Assembly (NCBI GenBank): GCA_963693365.1
Contig: CAVNZM010000011.1
Location: 2,604,001 to 2,668,000, forward strand
Length of the DNA stretch: 64,000 bases
From: Amoebidium appalachense
Taxonomy: Eukaryota; Ichthyosporea
Direction of reading: 5' to 3'
Of the stretch, positions 1 to 34,794 are shown piece by piece (position 1 is the first letter of the stretch; every line of letters starts with the position of its first letter). The position numbers and the translations under genes are program-made. Below the pieces are notes generated by a model. The model was not told where the DNA came from. It worked only from the letters and a program-made list of their open reading frames with translations, and did not search any database.

Positions 1-347
1 TCCCTGCGAGATAATAAATCTCCTGCCGCGACACGCTCTTCTGCAGTTCGCTGACCTACAGGCTGCGCCTTTCCCCTCCCTCCCCCTCCCCTCCCCCCCC
101 CCCCCCCCCCCCCCCCACCCCCTCCCCCAAACCCACCATCCCCCCCCTCCCCCCCCCCCCCCCCCCCCCCCTCCACACACACACACACCCATTGGTCCAC
201 CCACCCACCCACCCACCCCAGCGGCTGGCTGCATTCAGCCCCCGCCCCCTCCCCCCCCCCCCCCCCCCCCCCCCCCGCCGCCTTTCTCCACTCTCGGTTA
301 AAATCTTAGCTGGTGACTGTCCCCAACAGTTCTAGGTTGCAACTATG

Positions 348-386
<39 letters not shown>

Positions 387-944
387 CTCCTTCCCACCCT
401 CCCCCTCCCCCTCCCCCCCCCCCTCTCCTCAGCCGATGCATTTCTCCTGACCTTCAAGTTTGTCCAGCTATCCTGGCCCCAACCCCGTTTCCCTCCCACC
501 CTCCCTTTCTATTCCCTCCCCCATCACCCCTAATGCACATTGTTTCTTATTCTTGCACGACCGCACTCGAAGAGGCTCCCCTGTCATCGGATACGCACAA
601 ACGTCATAGGTGAATCCCATTGGCCAAGACACAGCAAACGGATGTAATCAAGCCGATTGGCAAAATGCTTCTTGTCGAACAGCCACTGAGGCTGATGATC
701 TAGGCCCAATCATAACATATTTTCAAAACCTCATGTCCCTTACCGTTCTTATAGCAAACCAAACTTTTCCACGGATATATATCCCGCTCACACACCCCAC
801 CCCAACTTTCCCTCCTCCTCCTCATTGTGTCTGTCGCTACTTCAAACTTTATTTCATTTCAACCCCCCCCACCCACCCATCCACCCACCCAACCACCCAC
901 CACCACCACCACCACCACCACCACCACCACCCACCCACCCATCC

Positions 945-978
<34 letters not shown>

Positions 979-1058
979 CCTCCCTCTTCCCCCACCGTCC
1001 CTGCATCCCCTATCCCCAACCCACCCTCTCACCCCCCCCCCCCCCCCCCCCCCCCCCG

Positions 1059-1098
<40 letters not shown>

Positions 1099-1444
1099 AC
1101 AAACCCCACCCCATCCCCTCCCACCAACACCACTCTTCTCTTGCTTTTTTGAGCCTTCGAATTTTCCAGCAATTCTCCGTCCGGTTGCCCGGTATTCCCA
1201 TTCCTGTTTTTTACCAAACGACTGGGTCAGTGGGTGGCAGTGCAGCTATGCTTTGATTGGTTTATCCATCTATTCCGGGCATGCCACTTGGTTCGTTTCC
1301 AGCCAATCCCACACACTTCACTTTGTCTCCTGAGCATGCAACTATGATGGCTGTGCCAGCCCAGTTTCTGATTGGCTGGTCAAAGGTCCCTCCCATATAT
1401 TTGAACGGATAACGACATTCCCCCCTCCCCCCTCCCACCCACCT

Positions 1445-1480
<36 letters not shown>

Positions 1481-1723
1481 CACACACACACACACACAAT
1501 CCCACCCAACCCCTCCCTGTTCCTTAGGGTCACCTGAGTATCACCTTCACCTCTTTTGTTCTCCGGCTCCACTCCTCCCCTCGTCCCTCCCCCCCCGTGT
1601 AATTTAAATCTAACTCTCGTTGACATTTCACTCCGGCCCTGTAACCACACCACCTCCCCGATAGCCTCCATCCGTCTCTAAGCATCTCAACTCAGGCTAC
1701 ACTTGTTGTAGTCTCCAGCCCCA

Positions 1724-1754
<31 letters not shown>

Positions 1755-2207
1755 CCCCCTTATCGGCCCCCCTCCCTGACTCCCCCCCCCCCCCCCCACT
1801 TAGATCAGTACGACAGACCCTCACTCGCACCTGATTGGACAATACGTGAACTGATAACGTAAAATCAGGGGGGAACAGTTTGATCCCCAAGCGACATAGA
1901 GGGGCCGTTAGGACCCCGGTAGCGGGGGGTTGTGGGAGCGGCAGCCCGCTCGTTTAGGGCCCAGACACACCTAAGGTTATAATTGTTGGGTTTATGTTTT
2001 TATTTTGGTGTATATCAAATGCTGTATTTTTTCGCGGTCTTCCTATACATACATATATGCAATCTTCCTATACCTAGGGGCTTCCGTCGTACAGACTTCT
2101 CCCCCCCCCTCTCTTCCGTCGTACAGACTTCTCCCCCCCCCTCTACCCCTTCCCCTCCCTGACTTTCCCCTCCCCCTTCCCCCTCCAACACACCCCCAAC
2201 CCCAGGC

Positions 2208-2243
<36 letters not shown>

Positions 2244-2309
2244 ACCCCTCATCCCACCATTTACCTCCTGGAAATGTTGGACTACGGACACAGTGATTGA
2301 ACAAAAAGG

Positions 2310-2690
2310 CATATCCAGCAAATGCACACAGTGAATACACGAAAACACATTTTCCATGTGTTCTACGCACAGAGCGAATACACAAAAATAAAAATCTATT
2401 CACACACACTAGCACATGAAGCAAACGCACAAAGATGCGCATCCACACACACACTAACGCACACAGCGAATACACAAGAACAGCCTCGGATACGCATGCA
2501 ATGCACTCAGTAAATGCACAAAACATGCATACCCCACGCGAGTAAATGCACACAGTGAAGACAAAAAACGCTCATACCCGCGCGCCGAAATGCACACGGT
2601 AAATGAACAAAAAAAAGAACATACCCATGCCAAAAAACGAAGTTGTTAAGACACAAAGCGCACATACCTGCCCGCACAAACTTTGAATGG
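2310..2690. repeat. Degenerate minisatellite
   Basis: Diverged tandem units carry the theme AAATGCACACAGTGAATACAC, spaced very roughly 40-60 nt, with intervening A-rich stretches. Repeats of the core are visible near 2320, 2465, 2510, 2545 and 2590. No coding capacity is supported. Confidence 0.5.
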
Positions 2691-2888
2691 ACAGAGCCAT
2701 TAAAACAAAAAACAAAAAAAATGTCCACGGGGAAAAAAAAAATACGAGAAAAACAAGTTATTATTATGATAGAACCCGTTTGCCATTAAAAATACGCACA
2801 GTACGACTCGAAAATACACACTCCGCGCAAAGAAACGTGGTGTTATTGGTGGGGGGAGGAGGAGGGGGGGGGGAGGGGGGGGGAAGGG

Positions 2889-2929
<41 letters not shown>

Positions 2930-3220
2930 TCCCGCGGTTTGAGGAAGGGTTGGAGGGTTTTGGGAAGAGAAGGGGGGGGTGGGGGGTGGGGTGGGGGTAG
3001 GGGGGGGTGGGGTGGGGGATGGGGGATGGGGGAGGGCAAAAAGTGAGCACCAGCCGGAAAGGGGTTGGGGGGAGGGGGGAGGGTGCACCATGGCGGTGGA
3101 TTGGCGGCCTTAAGAAGGAATAACTCCTAAAATCATTGGTTCAAGAAAGACATCCGATTGTTGGTGTCATGTTCATCCACCGGAGAACATTCCTCTGTCG
3201 ATTTCCTCAAAAAAAAAAAG

Positions 3221-3390
3221 TAATATGCCTGATTTACAGCGCAAAAAGATTCCTAATGAGATAGCTATGTCTAATGTGCCTATTTTACAGCACAAAAAGC
3301 CTTAATAAACTATTTCTAATATGCCTGATTTACAGCACAAAAAAATTCCTAATAATAGTAAGCTATCTATAAGCTATCTAATATGTATTC
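3221..3390. repeat. Tandem repeat of about 50 bp, about 3 copies
   Basis: Units start near 3221, 3271 and 3318 with TAATATGCCTGATTTACAGC or a close variant, followed by CAAAAA and a TA-rich tail. Each unit contains TTTACAG, a 3'-splice-site-like string, resembling the other minisatellites in this window. No gene lies next to it that I can identify. Confidence 0.6.
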
Positions 3391-4784
3391 CTGAAGAGCA
3401 TACACACAATGTCTATAATAGTTCACGTTGGAGTCATATTTACCCCCCCCCCCCCCCCCCCCAGTGTGTGTGTGTGTGTGCGTGTGTGTCTGTGTGTGCG
3501 CGCGCTTGTGTGTGTGCGCTTGTGTGTTACACTTTGTGTGTGTGTTTGGGTTGGTAGTGGTGGTGGTTGGGGAGGAGGAGGAGGTTCAGCCCTCAATCGA
3601 ATCCCTTGTGCACGTGTCAGAGCGGTCGAGCCTCTGAGTTGAGGCTGCCATGGGGGGGACAAGCCCATGCAGATGTCACAGTGTTGAGGCGCTGACTGAC
3701 CGAAGTTCCTCGCATAAAAATTATTTTATTGCCCAAATATTGTTGGATAATTAAAAATCTGGCGTGCTTTGCCAGACAGGTAACCCCTTTATTTGGCTAA
3801 TATATCGCACGCTGTTAGTGCCGACTCCGTTACCATGGACAAACGATCGGTGGACTAGAACCGACATTATTCATTTTGACATTAACGGGGTGCCAACATC
3901 CCTTTCTTTAATAATATAACCAATATCATATGATTCTCTCCAGCAACTAAGATGCAGGGAAAACGCTGAAGATTTCCATAGCATAAAAATTTGCCTATCC
4001 CTTCAGGCCTAGGTATATTGTCAATTAGCACATCACGGCTTCCACCGATTTTAAAAACTGTCTGTGTCCACCGACCTTTTGTTTAGCCCACAAGCAATCT
4101 AGTGCAAAAGTTGTTTGGATAAAAGAATTCTGTGCGGCAACCCGGGTCAGAAAAAGGGAGTGTGTCAGATGCACCATGCTTTCTTTAACGGGTGCCGGTC
4201 ACTGGTTGGTGTGTTCTCTTTAAAGAACGTGGTTGTTGAGCCACTGAGTGATATGCTCGACGGTCTGCTCCTGTGCATGCACCTTGCCGGGAATGGTCAC
4301 TGTGTGTGTATGTATGTGTCACGTGTGTGTGTGACGGTGTTAGTATAACAAAAGCTTTCCCAGTTTGTAATCACACATCTCGCTCAAGAATAGAGACATA
4401 ACAAGGCTGATCGCCTGTCCTATGAGATTTGAGCGCGTGCATGCATGCCCGTGCGGGTGTCTATAATAGCCTAGTGTCACCATTAGTGCCCGTGTCATGG
4501 CTAGACATCGTGTATGTGAGCGTGACACATAGGTGGGGACCGATGGATGGGTGGTCCGAGTTATAACAAAATTGTTCCGTTTCTTGCTGTTAGGTTAGTT
4601 GCAAAATCAAAGAGGCTGTTGTTTTTCGTTAATTGTTCCATGCCTGGGTGTGCGTGCGTGCATGTGTGTGTGTGGTAATGGTGATGGGTGGAGGGGGTGG
4701 ATGGTGTTTAGTGAGTTCCATACTCTGTGGATCGAGGTCAATTGAATGCCCTACTAATCATATTGTATCAGGTATTCTACCCCC

Positions 4785-4815
<31 letters not shown>

Positions 4816-4904
4816 AAAACCCTCCCCCTCCTTCTTCCACCCCCGGGCCTAAGCACCTTTCAATAACAAAAAAACAAACAAACAAACAAACAAACAAACA
4901 AACA

Positions 4905-4935
<31 letters not shown>

Positions 4936-4948
4936 GACCGAGGAAATA

Positions 4949-16448
<11,500 letters not shown>

Positions 16449-17323
16449 TTTTCCTGCGTGAAATTTCATTCAGTAAACAGTATCTATACACCTCGGCCCC
16501 TCTATGCCAACCGACTCTTATCAGGTGTCTGAGGTTATGCATGGGCACCAAAGACGCCAAGAAAGGGATATAAACACACTAAATAGAAGTGGGCCACTCA
16601 CACAAGCGCAAACACAAACACATGCAAACAATCACATGCACATGTTTGGGCCCATATCCATTTACACCGCAGAGTAGATGAAATTCAATGGTTCGGGACC
16701 CCATGGCATTCAAGCTATGTGGCTGCAGTTGTTCACAGAGTTGCTAAGAGGAAGCCACAAGTCCCTTCGTTACTTTGAAAAAAATATATTTTGCATGAAA
16801 AATAAATGATAACTTCTATTGTGATGTATAGATACATATAATATACATGTATATTTGGCAGCCGAGCGTCCTTAGCTACGGTACCAAGCTGGAAAGCACA
16901 AGGCCGCTTCCCATCCCCGGCATTGGTACATTTGACGGGGGTAAGATTGAAGGTGGTCGGGGGCACAAGGGGGACGCGGGATAGTAGGGAGGAGGGGGGG
17001 AGGGGAGGCAAAATTGCTCGTTCTTGCATAACGTTTGTGTATGTGTGCAAGCAGTAGAGTTGTTCTAACCAAGGGAGTTTGCCAGCAGCGATTTGGTACG
17101 GTACTCGTGCAAAGGAAGACAGCAGGATGTAAGCAAGCAGAAAAAAGTATTGTGTCACTTCATCTCAACACTTGCTTTCAGGCTTCACAAAGCGATGCTG
17201 TTTTGTCACAGCGAGTTTGGTCGATTAATGTCGTTACCGACTGGGTGCTAGGGGAACACGATGGGAGTAGCTCAAGGATCGTGTTCGAGGGTGTGGTGTG
17301 AATCGTGTGATAGCACATGGGAA

Positions 17324-17366
<43 letters not shown>

Positions 17367-18058
17367 AGAAGAGGAAGAAAGGGGAAAAGAGAGTGTATAT
17401 CGAGCTAGCGAGGGTTCCTGTCTCGCCTTTGCCTTGTTTCCCTTTCCTACACACAATAAACACACCTGGTGCAAGTAAACGAGAAGAGCAGGTGCTACGA
17501 ACTTTGTTTTTGTTTGCAGATGAACCGCACCAATCGTCGTGTTTGTTTACTCCGACCCACGTACCATAGAGTCTCAGAGATTGGCCTGGATTTCACCAAA
17601 TATGGACGTTATTGATGGCGATATTTCCTTTTATGGCAGCTATTTTCTCTTTGGTCCCCCCAGGGTTGAAACATTTGTACCTTACCTATAAAACTAAATA
17701 TACGGGCTACATACGCGTTAAGAATATAAGTGTCCTTTTAAGTGTAGCACTGATAGGATGTGATTTACAAATTATGTATTTACGAAAGGAGCAATCTTCG
17801 CTGTTCGTTTGTCAACAGCATACAAAAAACATACGGACGGTAGCTCGCATACGTCATAGGGTTGACAAGATCCAATCATTCGCGCTGAAAGTTTTGGCGC
17901 CAAAATCCAGATCTTCGTGACAACGGCCACACGGGCCACGGCTATATTAGCGCTACTGTTCTGTTCGAAGTCCCACACACCACTGTTTGAAAGCGCTCAA
18001 AAAAAATAAAATAAGAAGTAACTAAACATAAGCAGGGAGAGTGTTAAGGGGCCTGAAA
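16449..18058. other. Intergenic region between divergent S28 and DUF1761 genes
   Basis: Mostly non-repetitive, with one poly-G block at about 17323-17365. It separates two divergently transcribed start codons and should hold both promoters; no TATA box is obvious at a convincing position. Open frames on the plus strand at 17612-17920 (102 aa) and on the minus strand at 17158-16733 (141 aa, hydrophobic start) match no family I know and have no supporting splice or context evidence. I do not call them genes. Confidence 0.5.
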
Positions 18059-21435
<3,377 letters not shown>

Positions 21436-21579
21436 TTGCCTGAAAGATCTGTTGATTTTTTTGTTCTATTCTTTCCCAAACCGTTGGCTTGATTTTGCTC
21501 CTCATCACAAAGACATCTAGAAAGCTGAGGTGGAGTTGGCTGGCGGCTGCAGCTGATGTGCACAGTGGCAGTGTTCTTT

Positions 21580-21643
<64 letters not shown>

Positions 21644-22449
21644 GGGGGGGGGACGGTTATGATAAGGTCCGAGCATAATGGATATGCCGATAGTGCGACA
21701 AATCCACCATATGCCATGCCGGTAAGGTGATGTTTGCATTATTGCTTTTAATTATTAAGACTAGAACTACATAGTAGCTAAGTATTTACGTTTGTAATGC
21801 GGGTACCAGTTCTCTTGCGTGTGGTCTCCAGATCCACTTGAATAATGGATATGTTTTCTGCATGCATATCAGCATGCACACGGTACCGGGGGAGGGAGGG
21901 ACGGAGGGGGTTTTTTTTTTTTCTTTTTTGAGGGGGGGGGGGGGGGGAGGGGGGGGGCGGGAGGGGTAAGAAAGATGGTATCCAGGGGTATCCATGGGTA
22001 TGATATGCATGTAAGGGGTTGTGTGTATGACACCTGACCAATCAGCCAAGGCCGGAGGGAGCGGCTTATAATCTAATAAAGTTGCGCTGTTTTGTATTTA
22101 CCTTCGTGAATTCATTTAGGCTATGTATATAGCACGGCCCTCTGAACAAGGCCGTGGTATATAGCCTCACATGCTGCATGAAATGGAACGCACCCTTCGT
22201 CACATACAAGTTGGAACACACCGCTCCACACAGCAAAAAAATCCAAGCCCTCGGACGCCGGACGGCCAGAAAGAGTGCCACAGTGAAAAGCCAAGTTGGT
22301 ATGAGTGGCAGTGTTGTGCGTTTTGAATTCAATCCTCTTGTGGAGCCTCATAGTATCTGAAGCGGCTGGCCGTTTGAAAGAACGTACTCCTGAAGGTTCA
22401 CTCACTCGCAGTCAGTGCACTGCGATAGTTTCCGTTTACTTTTTGGAAC
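21436..22449. other. 3' flank of DUF1761 gene and 5' flank of C3orf33-like gene
   Basis: No gene is seen. Contents: a (TG)n then poly-G block at 21583-21651, another poly-G/A block near 21931-21965, and AATAAA at 22075-22080 which could serve the upstream gene (640 nt past its stop) or be chance. The last 300 nt are unique sequence leading into the next start codon. Confidence 0.5.
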
Positions 22450-29031
<6,582 letters not shown>

Positions 29032-29505
29032 ATTTGATTTTACGGAAGAATGACCGTGCTCATATAAAAAGTACATGTGTCTTGAAAACATACTGTATGC
29101 ATGCCTGGGTTTTTTTGGTTTTATTGTCTTATTGGTGAAGTATTGGAGCTAGGGGCAACTCAAAGGGAATGTATCATTACTGCAGAATTGAAAACATGTA
29201 CATGCATGCAAGAGCAATGGTTGCCCTGTACATGTCTGCCTGTATACGTAAGATATCTGTAAATATGTAGTCAGCACCTGGTGTGCATCGAGATTAAATG
29301 CAAGGCGCAGGCCTAGGTTCACATGTCTGCGACGAGCTCTGCAACCGTTGGTGTTTAAATTTTTGGTTTTCTTAGTGACATACTACGCTAAGGCTGAACC
29401 CATAAGTGAATTCACTCTCACTCTTCTTTGTGCCGCGGTGTGTGCGAGTGTGAATTCGAATGCGTGTGTGCGGGAAGGGGGAATGAAGGGGAGGGGGGGG
29501 GGGGG

Positions 29506-29539
<34 letters not shown>

Positions 29540-29968
29540 GGCACCGTGCACGTGGTACCCGGTGCCGGAAACAGTGTATGGTTATACAAAATAATAGTTG
29601 ACGTCGACGAAGTTGGTATTTCTCCAAAAGTTCGTATATGGCATCTGGCAGTGAATAAAATTGGATACCATCTCGCATTATGAGCAATATCGATTATACT
29701 GAATACAATGACGTAATTTTATTAATGGTGCACGTCATCTAATAATGTTTATGCTGATTCGGACCTTGAGTTATTGCATGGGTGAGTCCTGTCACCCGTC
29801 TCGGGCATATTCCATGTACATTTTGATAATGGCAAAATAAACAAGAGTGCTTTCATTCTCAAACACGGTCTACTGTAGTCGCAAACCAAAATCACAGAAT
29901 TGGCGTGTATCCTGATGATGGCATGTACTGATCAGAGGATCACATGTCCAGGTATGATATATCTGTGA

Positions 29969-30008
<40 letters not shown>

Positions 30009-30087
30009 GCATGCGCGCACGCACGCACGCACACCTGTGTGTGTACACACACACACACACACTCGCATGCGCGCACGCACGCACGCA

Positions 30088-30127
<40 letters not shown>

Positions 30128-30483
30128 CGTGTGCGTGCGTGCGCGCGTGTTGCTGTTGCACAAGAGTTTCCAGCCCCCCCCAGTTTGTGGCTATCCCGGA
30201 TCTTCGTCTCTCTTTAAAGCTTGCTTTATAGACCCCCCCCCCCCCCCCCCCCGGGGGGGGGGGGGGGGGGGGCATTTTCACCAAGAAGCATTAGAAATAA
30301 AAAACTCAGCGATTCGAATCAACCTCTGAACTACCTAGGGCTAGCACCGACCTTGCACTAAAAGCCGCCCTTCAAATCCTAATCCTAATATATGCTTACA
30401 TCCAGAATATAAAAATGGTCGCAAAATTACCCAAGAAAATCCAAATAGGCAAAAAGCATACACGCGGCATCCACACCTTAAGA
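29032..30483. other. Convergent intergenic region
   Basis: Between the 3' ends of the C3orf33-like and syntenin genes. It contains a poly-G tract (29500-29540), AATAAA at 29836-29841, mirror-like (CA)n/(GT)n blocks at 29973-30150 interleaved with GCACGC runs, and a C tract abutting a G tract at 30233-30272 that forms a near-perfect inverted repeat. No coding region is supported. Confidence 0.55.
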
Positions 30484-31839
30484 TCAGAACCAATTAAGGC
30501 TGTGGGTGCTTCCATTCATAGATGGGCTGCCGGGACATGTCAGGCTACTCACACTCCCCACACTCCCCAGATCAAACTTCTCCTTGCCTCCGCCTCTCGC
30601 GCTAACCAGAGATTCCAGATACACCCTAAACTCCCCCAGGAGCTCGGGGTCCATCACCGTAACATGCAGAGTGTTTGCGTCTCCAGTCACCGGGTTGATC
30701 ATTTGCAAAAGCTTGGGTACCTTTTTAGGGTTTAGGAGGATCACGTTCGTGCTGTTCACCTCCACAACAGCATTCCCGGTTTGCATACCCGCCCTTGCCG
30801 CCGGACTATTTTTGGAGACGTCGGTTATTGTGTATTTGGAGTTGAAGGTAAAGCCCCACTTCTCCCGCCCGTTCTTGCGCGTGAGCTCGTACGTGCGGGT
30901 TAAGGGGGAGTCGCAGGTGTTTAAGGCGACAACCACACACATGCGCAGCATTTCTCTGACTGCGTCCGCTTCCATGTTCGATAGGTCCTGTTCGTTTGCT
31001 GCAAGGAGCTGGTCTCCAAACTGTGAGGAAAGGAATAACGTGTAAGAGCCTCGCTACGAAAAAACAATATATGTGGAGAGAGTTTGGGCCCCTTGTTCTG
31101 TCATAGTATCCTGGTGTATCAGAGGGATGGATTTTTTTTCTGGCTTTTCTGGCCGGGAACATGGCTGCAGAAGCAGTCGAAGGATGGGTGCACGTGGCGA
31201 AGGTGCATGCATCATATTTGGGAACACGCGTGTGCCTACGCACATACATACTCCCTACACACACATGCAAACAGAAGCCGATTCACTCGCCCCGGATGGG
31301 TAGGAACTAAACACGGAACCCTCACGTACGAACACACAAACAGACAAACACACGAGAAATCATCTACATAACCATAAAAGGTACAAGGAACGGGCCATTG
31401 GGGACACTGGTTAATATGCATGCAGATGACCCATAACATCAATAGAGCACGTTTGAAAAAACCTACAAATCTGCCACAACCGATGAGCAGGTGAATATCT
31501 ACTGCATTTTCTTCCCTTCCACAACTCCCTGCGCATTTTGTGCCTGTCTTGCTTCCAACCTTTTTTCCACTCTCATACACCCGGTGTCACGCACTTTCCA
31601 CTTGGCACAACACTAGAATTGCATTTACACTCTAGCCACTTTAGGTTGCTAACTCCTGGTCACCCCTCCTGCAACTTCCTTCTCTCCTTACACACCTTTT
31701 TGCGCCTCTGCTTTTGCCGTCCCCCCCCCCACCCCTTCCCCCCTCTTCTCTCCCCTTCCTTTTGCCACTATTCCTGCCCTTAAAACCTCAAACATGCTGG
31801 GCCATGAAAAACAAGAACGAATCGAGCGAAAGCTAAAAA

Positions 31840-31883
<44 letters not shown>

Positions 31884-32160
31884 AGCCACCCACCTGCAAG
31901 CCAGCCTTGAAAGCGGGTGAGTTTCTGTGCACGCAGCAAACAAACATGCCGCCATTGAGTGACATCAGTTCCGCCCCAAAGTCCTCGTACGGCTCCTTCT
32001 CTATCATCAACTCGCGCTTCAAGGGCCTATGGTCCTCATCGTAAAGGTGATAGAACACAAGAGAGTCTGTCGAGTCTTTGAACTTGCCAAAGGAAGAGAG
32101 CACTTGGATCGTTTCACATGTGTTGCGCCTACGGACGATGGAAAGAAACAAGTCGGACAT
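30484..32160 (-). CDS. SDCBP: Syntenin-like tandem PDZ protein, 2 exons
   Basis: A complete 267-aa protein from exons 32160-31894 and 31020-30484 joined in phase 0. Syntenin is a cytosolic adaptor that binds C-terminal tails of membrane proteins such as syndecans and phosphoinositides. PDZ1 (about residues 50-125) has EPYEDFGAELMSLNGGMFV with the carboxylate-binding loop at DFGAEL, then NSPAFKAGLQFGDQLLAANE. PDZ2 (about 130-210) has KWGFTF (loop), ITDVSKNSPAARAGMQTGN and LHVTVMDP, matching the I/V-T-I-M-P strand that ends syntenin PDZ2. The short spacing between the two domains is syntenin-like. The N-terminal region is shorter (about 50 residues versus about 110 in human syntenin-1), so ALIX-binding motifs are not expected. 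I chose MSDLFLS as start; an in-frame upstream ATG exists but its peptide looks non-coding. Confidence 0.85.
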
Positions 32161-33562
32161 TTTCCTTAAAGGCAACAACCACTGAAGGTGGTTTCGCTGC
32201 TGTGTGTGGTGGTATGTACAGAAGGAAACAAAACTGTGTAAGTTAAGAAGCTGCCACTTGGACCAGGTTTTTGCTCTGCAATTTGCGGTAGCTCGTACTC
32301 GCTTCCGAGAATCTAAAATTGGCGGGAAAAAGTGCACAAAAAGCGCGCACGAGACACCACTTTGCTGGGGTTTTATATCCGGAGCAGTGCCAGAAGCTAC
32401 TCGAGTGGTGGTGGTGTGGATTGAGAATGAAAAGTTTAAGGCAGCAGTGTGCGTGCACCCAACATGAACACAAAAAACTATATCCTAAAAAAACACACTG
32501 TGTTGTTGTGCATGCGTGTGTAGTAAAAGAGCTCCTGAAACCTAATGACTTATGGACTCTCGTGTTTACCAATGGGAAAGCTAGTGCAAGAGAACAAACG
32601 TTAATTCTGGTCTAGCTTGTGTTCGAGTTCACGGATTCCGGAAAGCCGGAAAAGACTATTCACCGGTTGCGCGCACGTATTAACCTTCTCTATAACATGA
32701 AAAACTTAATAGGTCAAACGTGCCAACTCGCAGAAACGTGAGTATGTTGGACTCTTTGTTTTCTAGTGTCTGTAATAGGCGTTTTGTTTTTCTTTCCTAG
32801 TCCCACAACCTATTGTAGGACCTGCTTGTAAGTCATAGATGGCTCGGTGAGGTTCAACCGAGCTGTTTGCTTTGTGGAATGTTTCAGCGTATCATGGCAT
32901 GTGCCCGTTCGTTCAGGGTAGGAAACATCAGCTTCGAAGGCTTGCTGGCAAACTTGAATAATACCGGGAATCGGGCGTAGAACTGAGAGATTGCCTTGGA
33001 GAACAGGGAATTTGCTGCCGTGTTTTCGGGACTTACAAAGTTTGTTTTTGCTTCCTGGGGGTCATTCCATCTTGCTGATCCCCGTAGAGTACGTTATACG
33101 GGCCACAGGCAGGGTAGGGATTGAAAAAAAATCGTCGTAATTACGATTAACGAGAGACCCCGATACGAATAAGGTCAGGGTACCGACGTAACAGCTTTCG
33201 TATCAGGTGTGTAGCATTATAAACGCTTGAATATATAATTTTCCCTATTTTTCAATATTTCTGTTCAAGAACAGCACATTCCCCCCCAAGAACATATCTA
33301 CAGCGCTTCTCATGTGCAATATCGAGCCCCGATAAGTTTCCAGAGCTTGTAATCTTGCGGTTCTCAATTTGTAAAAATACGTATTTTGAGTTTTGTGACT
33401 GGAGGGGCGTTTTAGGCGGGGCTTGCAGCTCCCCAAGAACCCACCCCGTTCAACATCGGATTAAGAAATTGTCCGTTACGATTGGCCAAAGGGCGATACG
33501 GTTAAGATGGCGAACCCAAGCCCAATCAGGAGTCATGGGGCGAGTGGCCGAGCGAGACCGAA

Positions 33563-33640
33563 GTTATTTCGGCGAGCCGTCGGTTATTTTGGCGAGCCGA
33601 TAGGCGAGCCAAAATAATCGACAAGGCGAGCCGAAATAAC
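33563..33640. repeat. Nested inverted repeat (hairpin/cruciform)
   Basis: Outer arms GTTATTTCGGC (33563-33573) and GCCGAAATAAC (33630-33640) are perfect complements. Inner arms GGTTATTTTGGC (33582-33593) and GCCAAAATAATC (33608-33619) pair 11 of 12 around a 14-nt loop. Both arms also repeat GCGAGCC. It probably belongs to a decayed foldback element. Confidence 0.6.
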
Positions 33641-34794
33641 GAGGTCGAGCGAGGACACGAGCCGACATGATCCGGTTACGATATGACCCATAAAAAATTC
33701 ACTTTATTGATACATTATGCAAACTTTAACTCGGTTATTTGATTCATATATCATTACATTCACATTTCAGGCTTACATTTTCCTAGTGATCGCTTTGATT
33801 GGCTAGCTGCGCACTCACCCATTAACCCGGTTATTCGATTCCTCTAACCCAATAGAAATGTCCATAGCCTGGTTATTTCGGTGAGTGCGCTCTAGGCCAA
33901 TCACGGCAAGACTAACTGAAGTTAAAGGTCGTGTCGTCATCCAATCAGATCACACCCCGACGCTCGGAATATCGTAACCCTGGCCACAGGCAGCTGCAGT
34001 CAACCGTCGTACCTCAGGCTGATTTAGTAAACTCAAACAAACTGTATGAAACCCATTGCTTCGGCTGAATATTTAAAAGGATATCAATCACAAACAACGC
34101 CTTCCTTTTATATGATAGGGCTCGTTAGTATCAAGGATGCAATCAGTTACACAGGCCGATGGACCGTCACCCGTCCGCAATGTCGAGTTCGCGATCGCCT
34201 GGCAGGAAAATTTGAATACAAGTTAGAATTTCGTTCCTGTATATCTCAACATTACATAAATGGTGTGGAAAACCTCGGTTTAAAACCGGCATGGTTATGT
34301 TACAATGCCGGGAAGCGTTTGCTTTTCTTTCCTTTTCTTTACTATGAGCAGCGCATCCCGGCATTTTGCCACGGTTTCCGGTGTATCGCATCATCGTGGC
34401 CCTCAGCCGCGCCCATCCGGCTCCGCTGACCGTCCCAGTCCGACCGCATGCGCACTGCGACTTCGAGTAATGGTATAATAATGTCAAAATTTCCGGAGCG
34501 CTGAGTTTATGGTGCCTGGTTGCGGCCCGCGCAGCACCCAATAAATTTAACCAACCAGATACACGGAAGCGCTTCTAAACACATACCATTACTATATACT
34601 TTCCAGTAATATTTTTTTACCATATGTAAAAGAAAGCGTACGCATAATTGCTGCACCCCCCTTTTCTGGGCCTTTTGTTCCATGGTATCCCTTACTCTGA
34701 TGATAAATGCAGTCAGCAGTCGGCACAACAACAACAACCTACGTATACCCGCATCAACCGTTTCCGCCACCGGGGAATGGCGACTCAAATTTCC

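Larger units (their letters stand above)
1..4948. other. Gene-poor repeat-rich flank
   Basis: I see no supportable gene. About the first 3 kb is interrupted by poly-C tracts (for example around 95-115, 345-383, 955-975, 1030-1098, 1442-1478, 1725-1750 and 2211-2240) and a poly-G block at 2860-2930. Open frames here encode only proline or glycine runs. From 3.7 to 4.7 kb the DNA is unique, AT-richer and without a convincing exon. If the S28 protease gene has a further 3' exon or a long 3' UTR it would lie here, since that gene is transcribed leftwards; AATAAA on the minus strand is present near 3725-3730. Confidence 0.6.

Noticed and set aside
2310-2690. CRISPR-like array
   Set aside because: Repeats are degenerate, unevenly spaced and without unique spacers; eukaryotic context.
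3584-3700. tRNA-like string (TCAGCCCTCAATCGAATCCC)
   Set aside because: No acceptor stem or anticodon arm can be drawn around it on either strand.
17612-17920. 102-aa plus-strand frame between the S28 and DUF1761 genes
   Set aside because: Hydrophobic start but no family match, and it lies in the presumed shared promoter region.
32161-32337. Upstream ATG extension of syntenin (about 59 extra residues)
   Set aside because: Extension looks non-coding and is not needed for either PDZ domain; MSDLFLS start preferred.
34046-34429. 127-aa plus-strand open frame in the syntenin upstream region
   Set aside because: No domain; overlaps an antisense frame of equal quality; likely an old element or chance.
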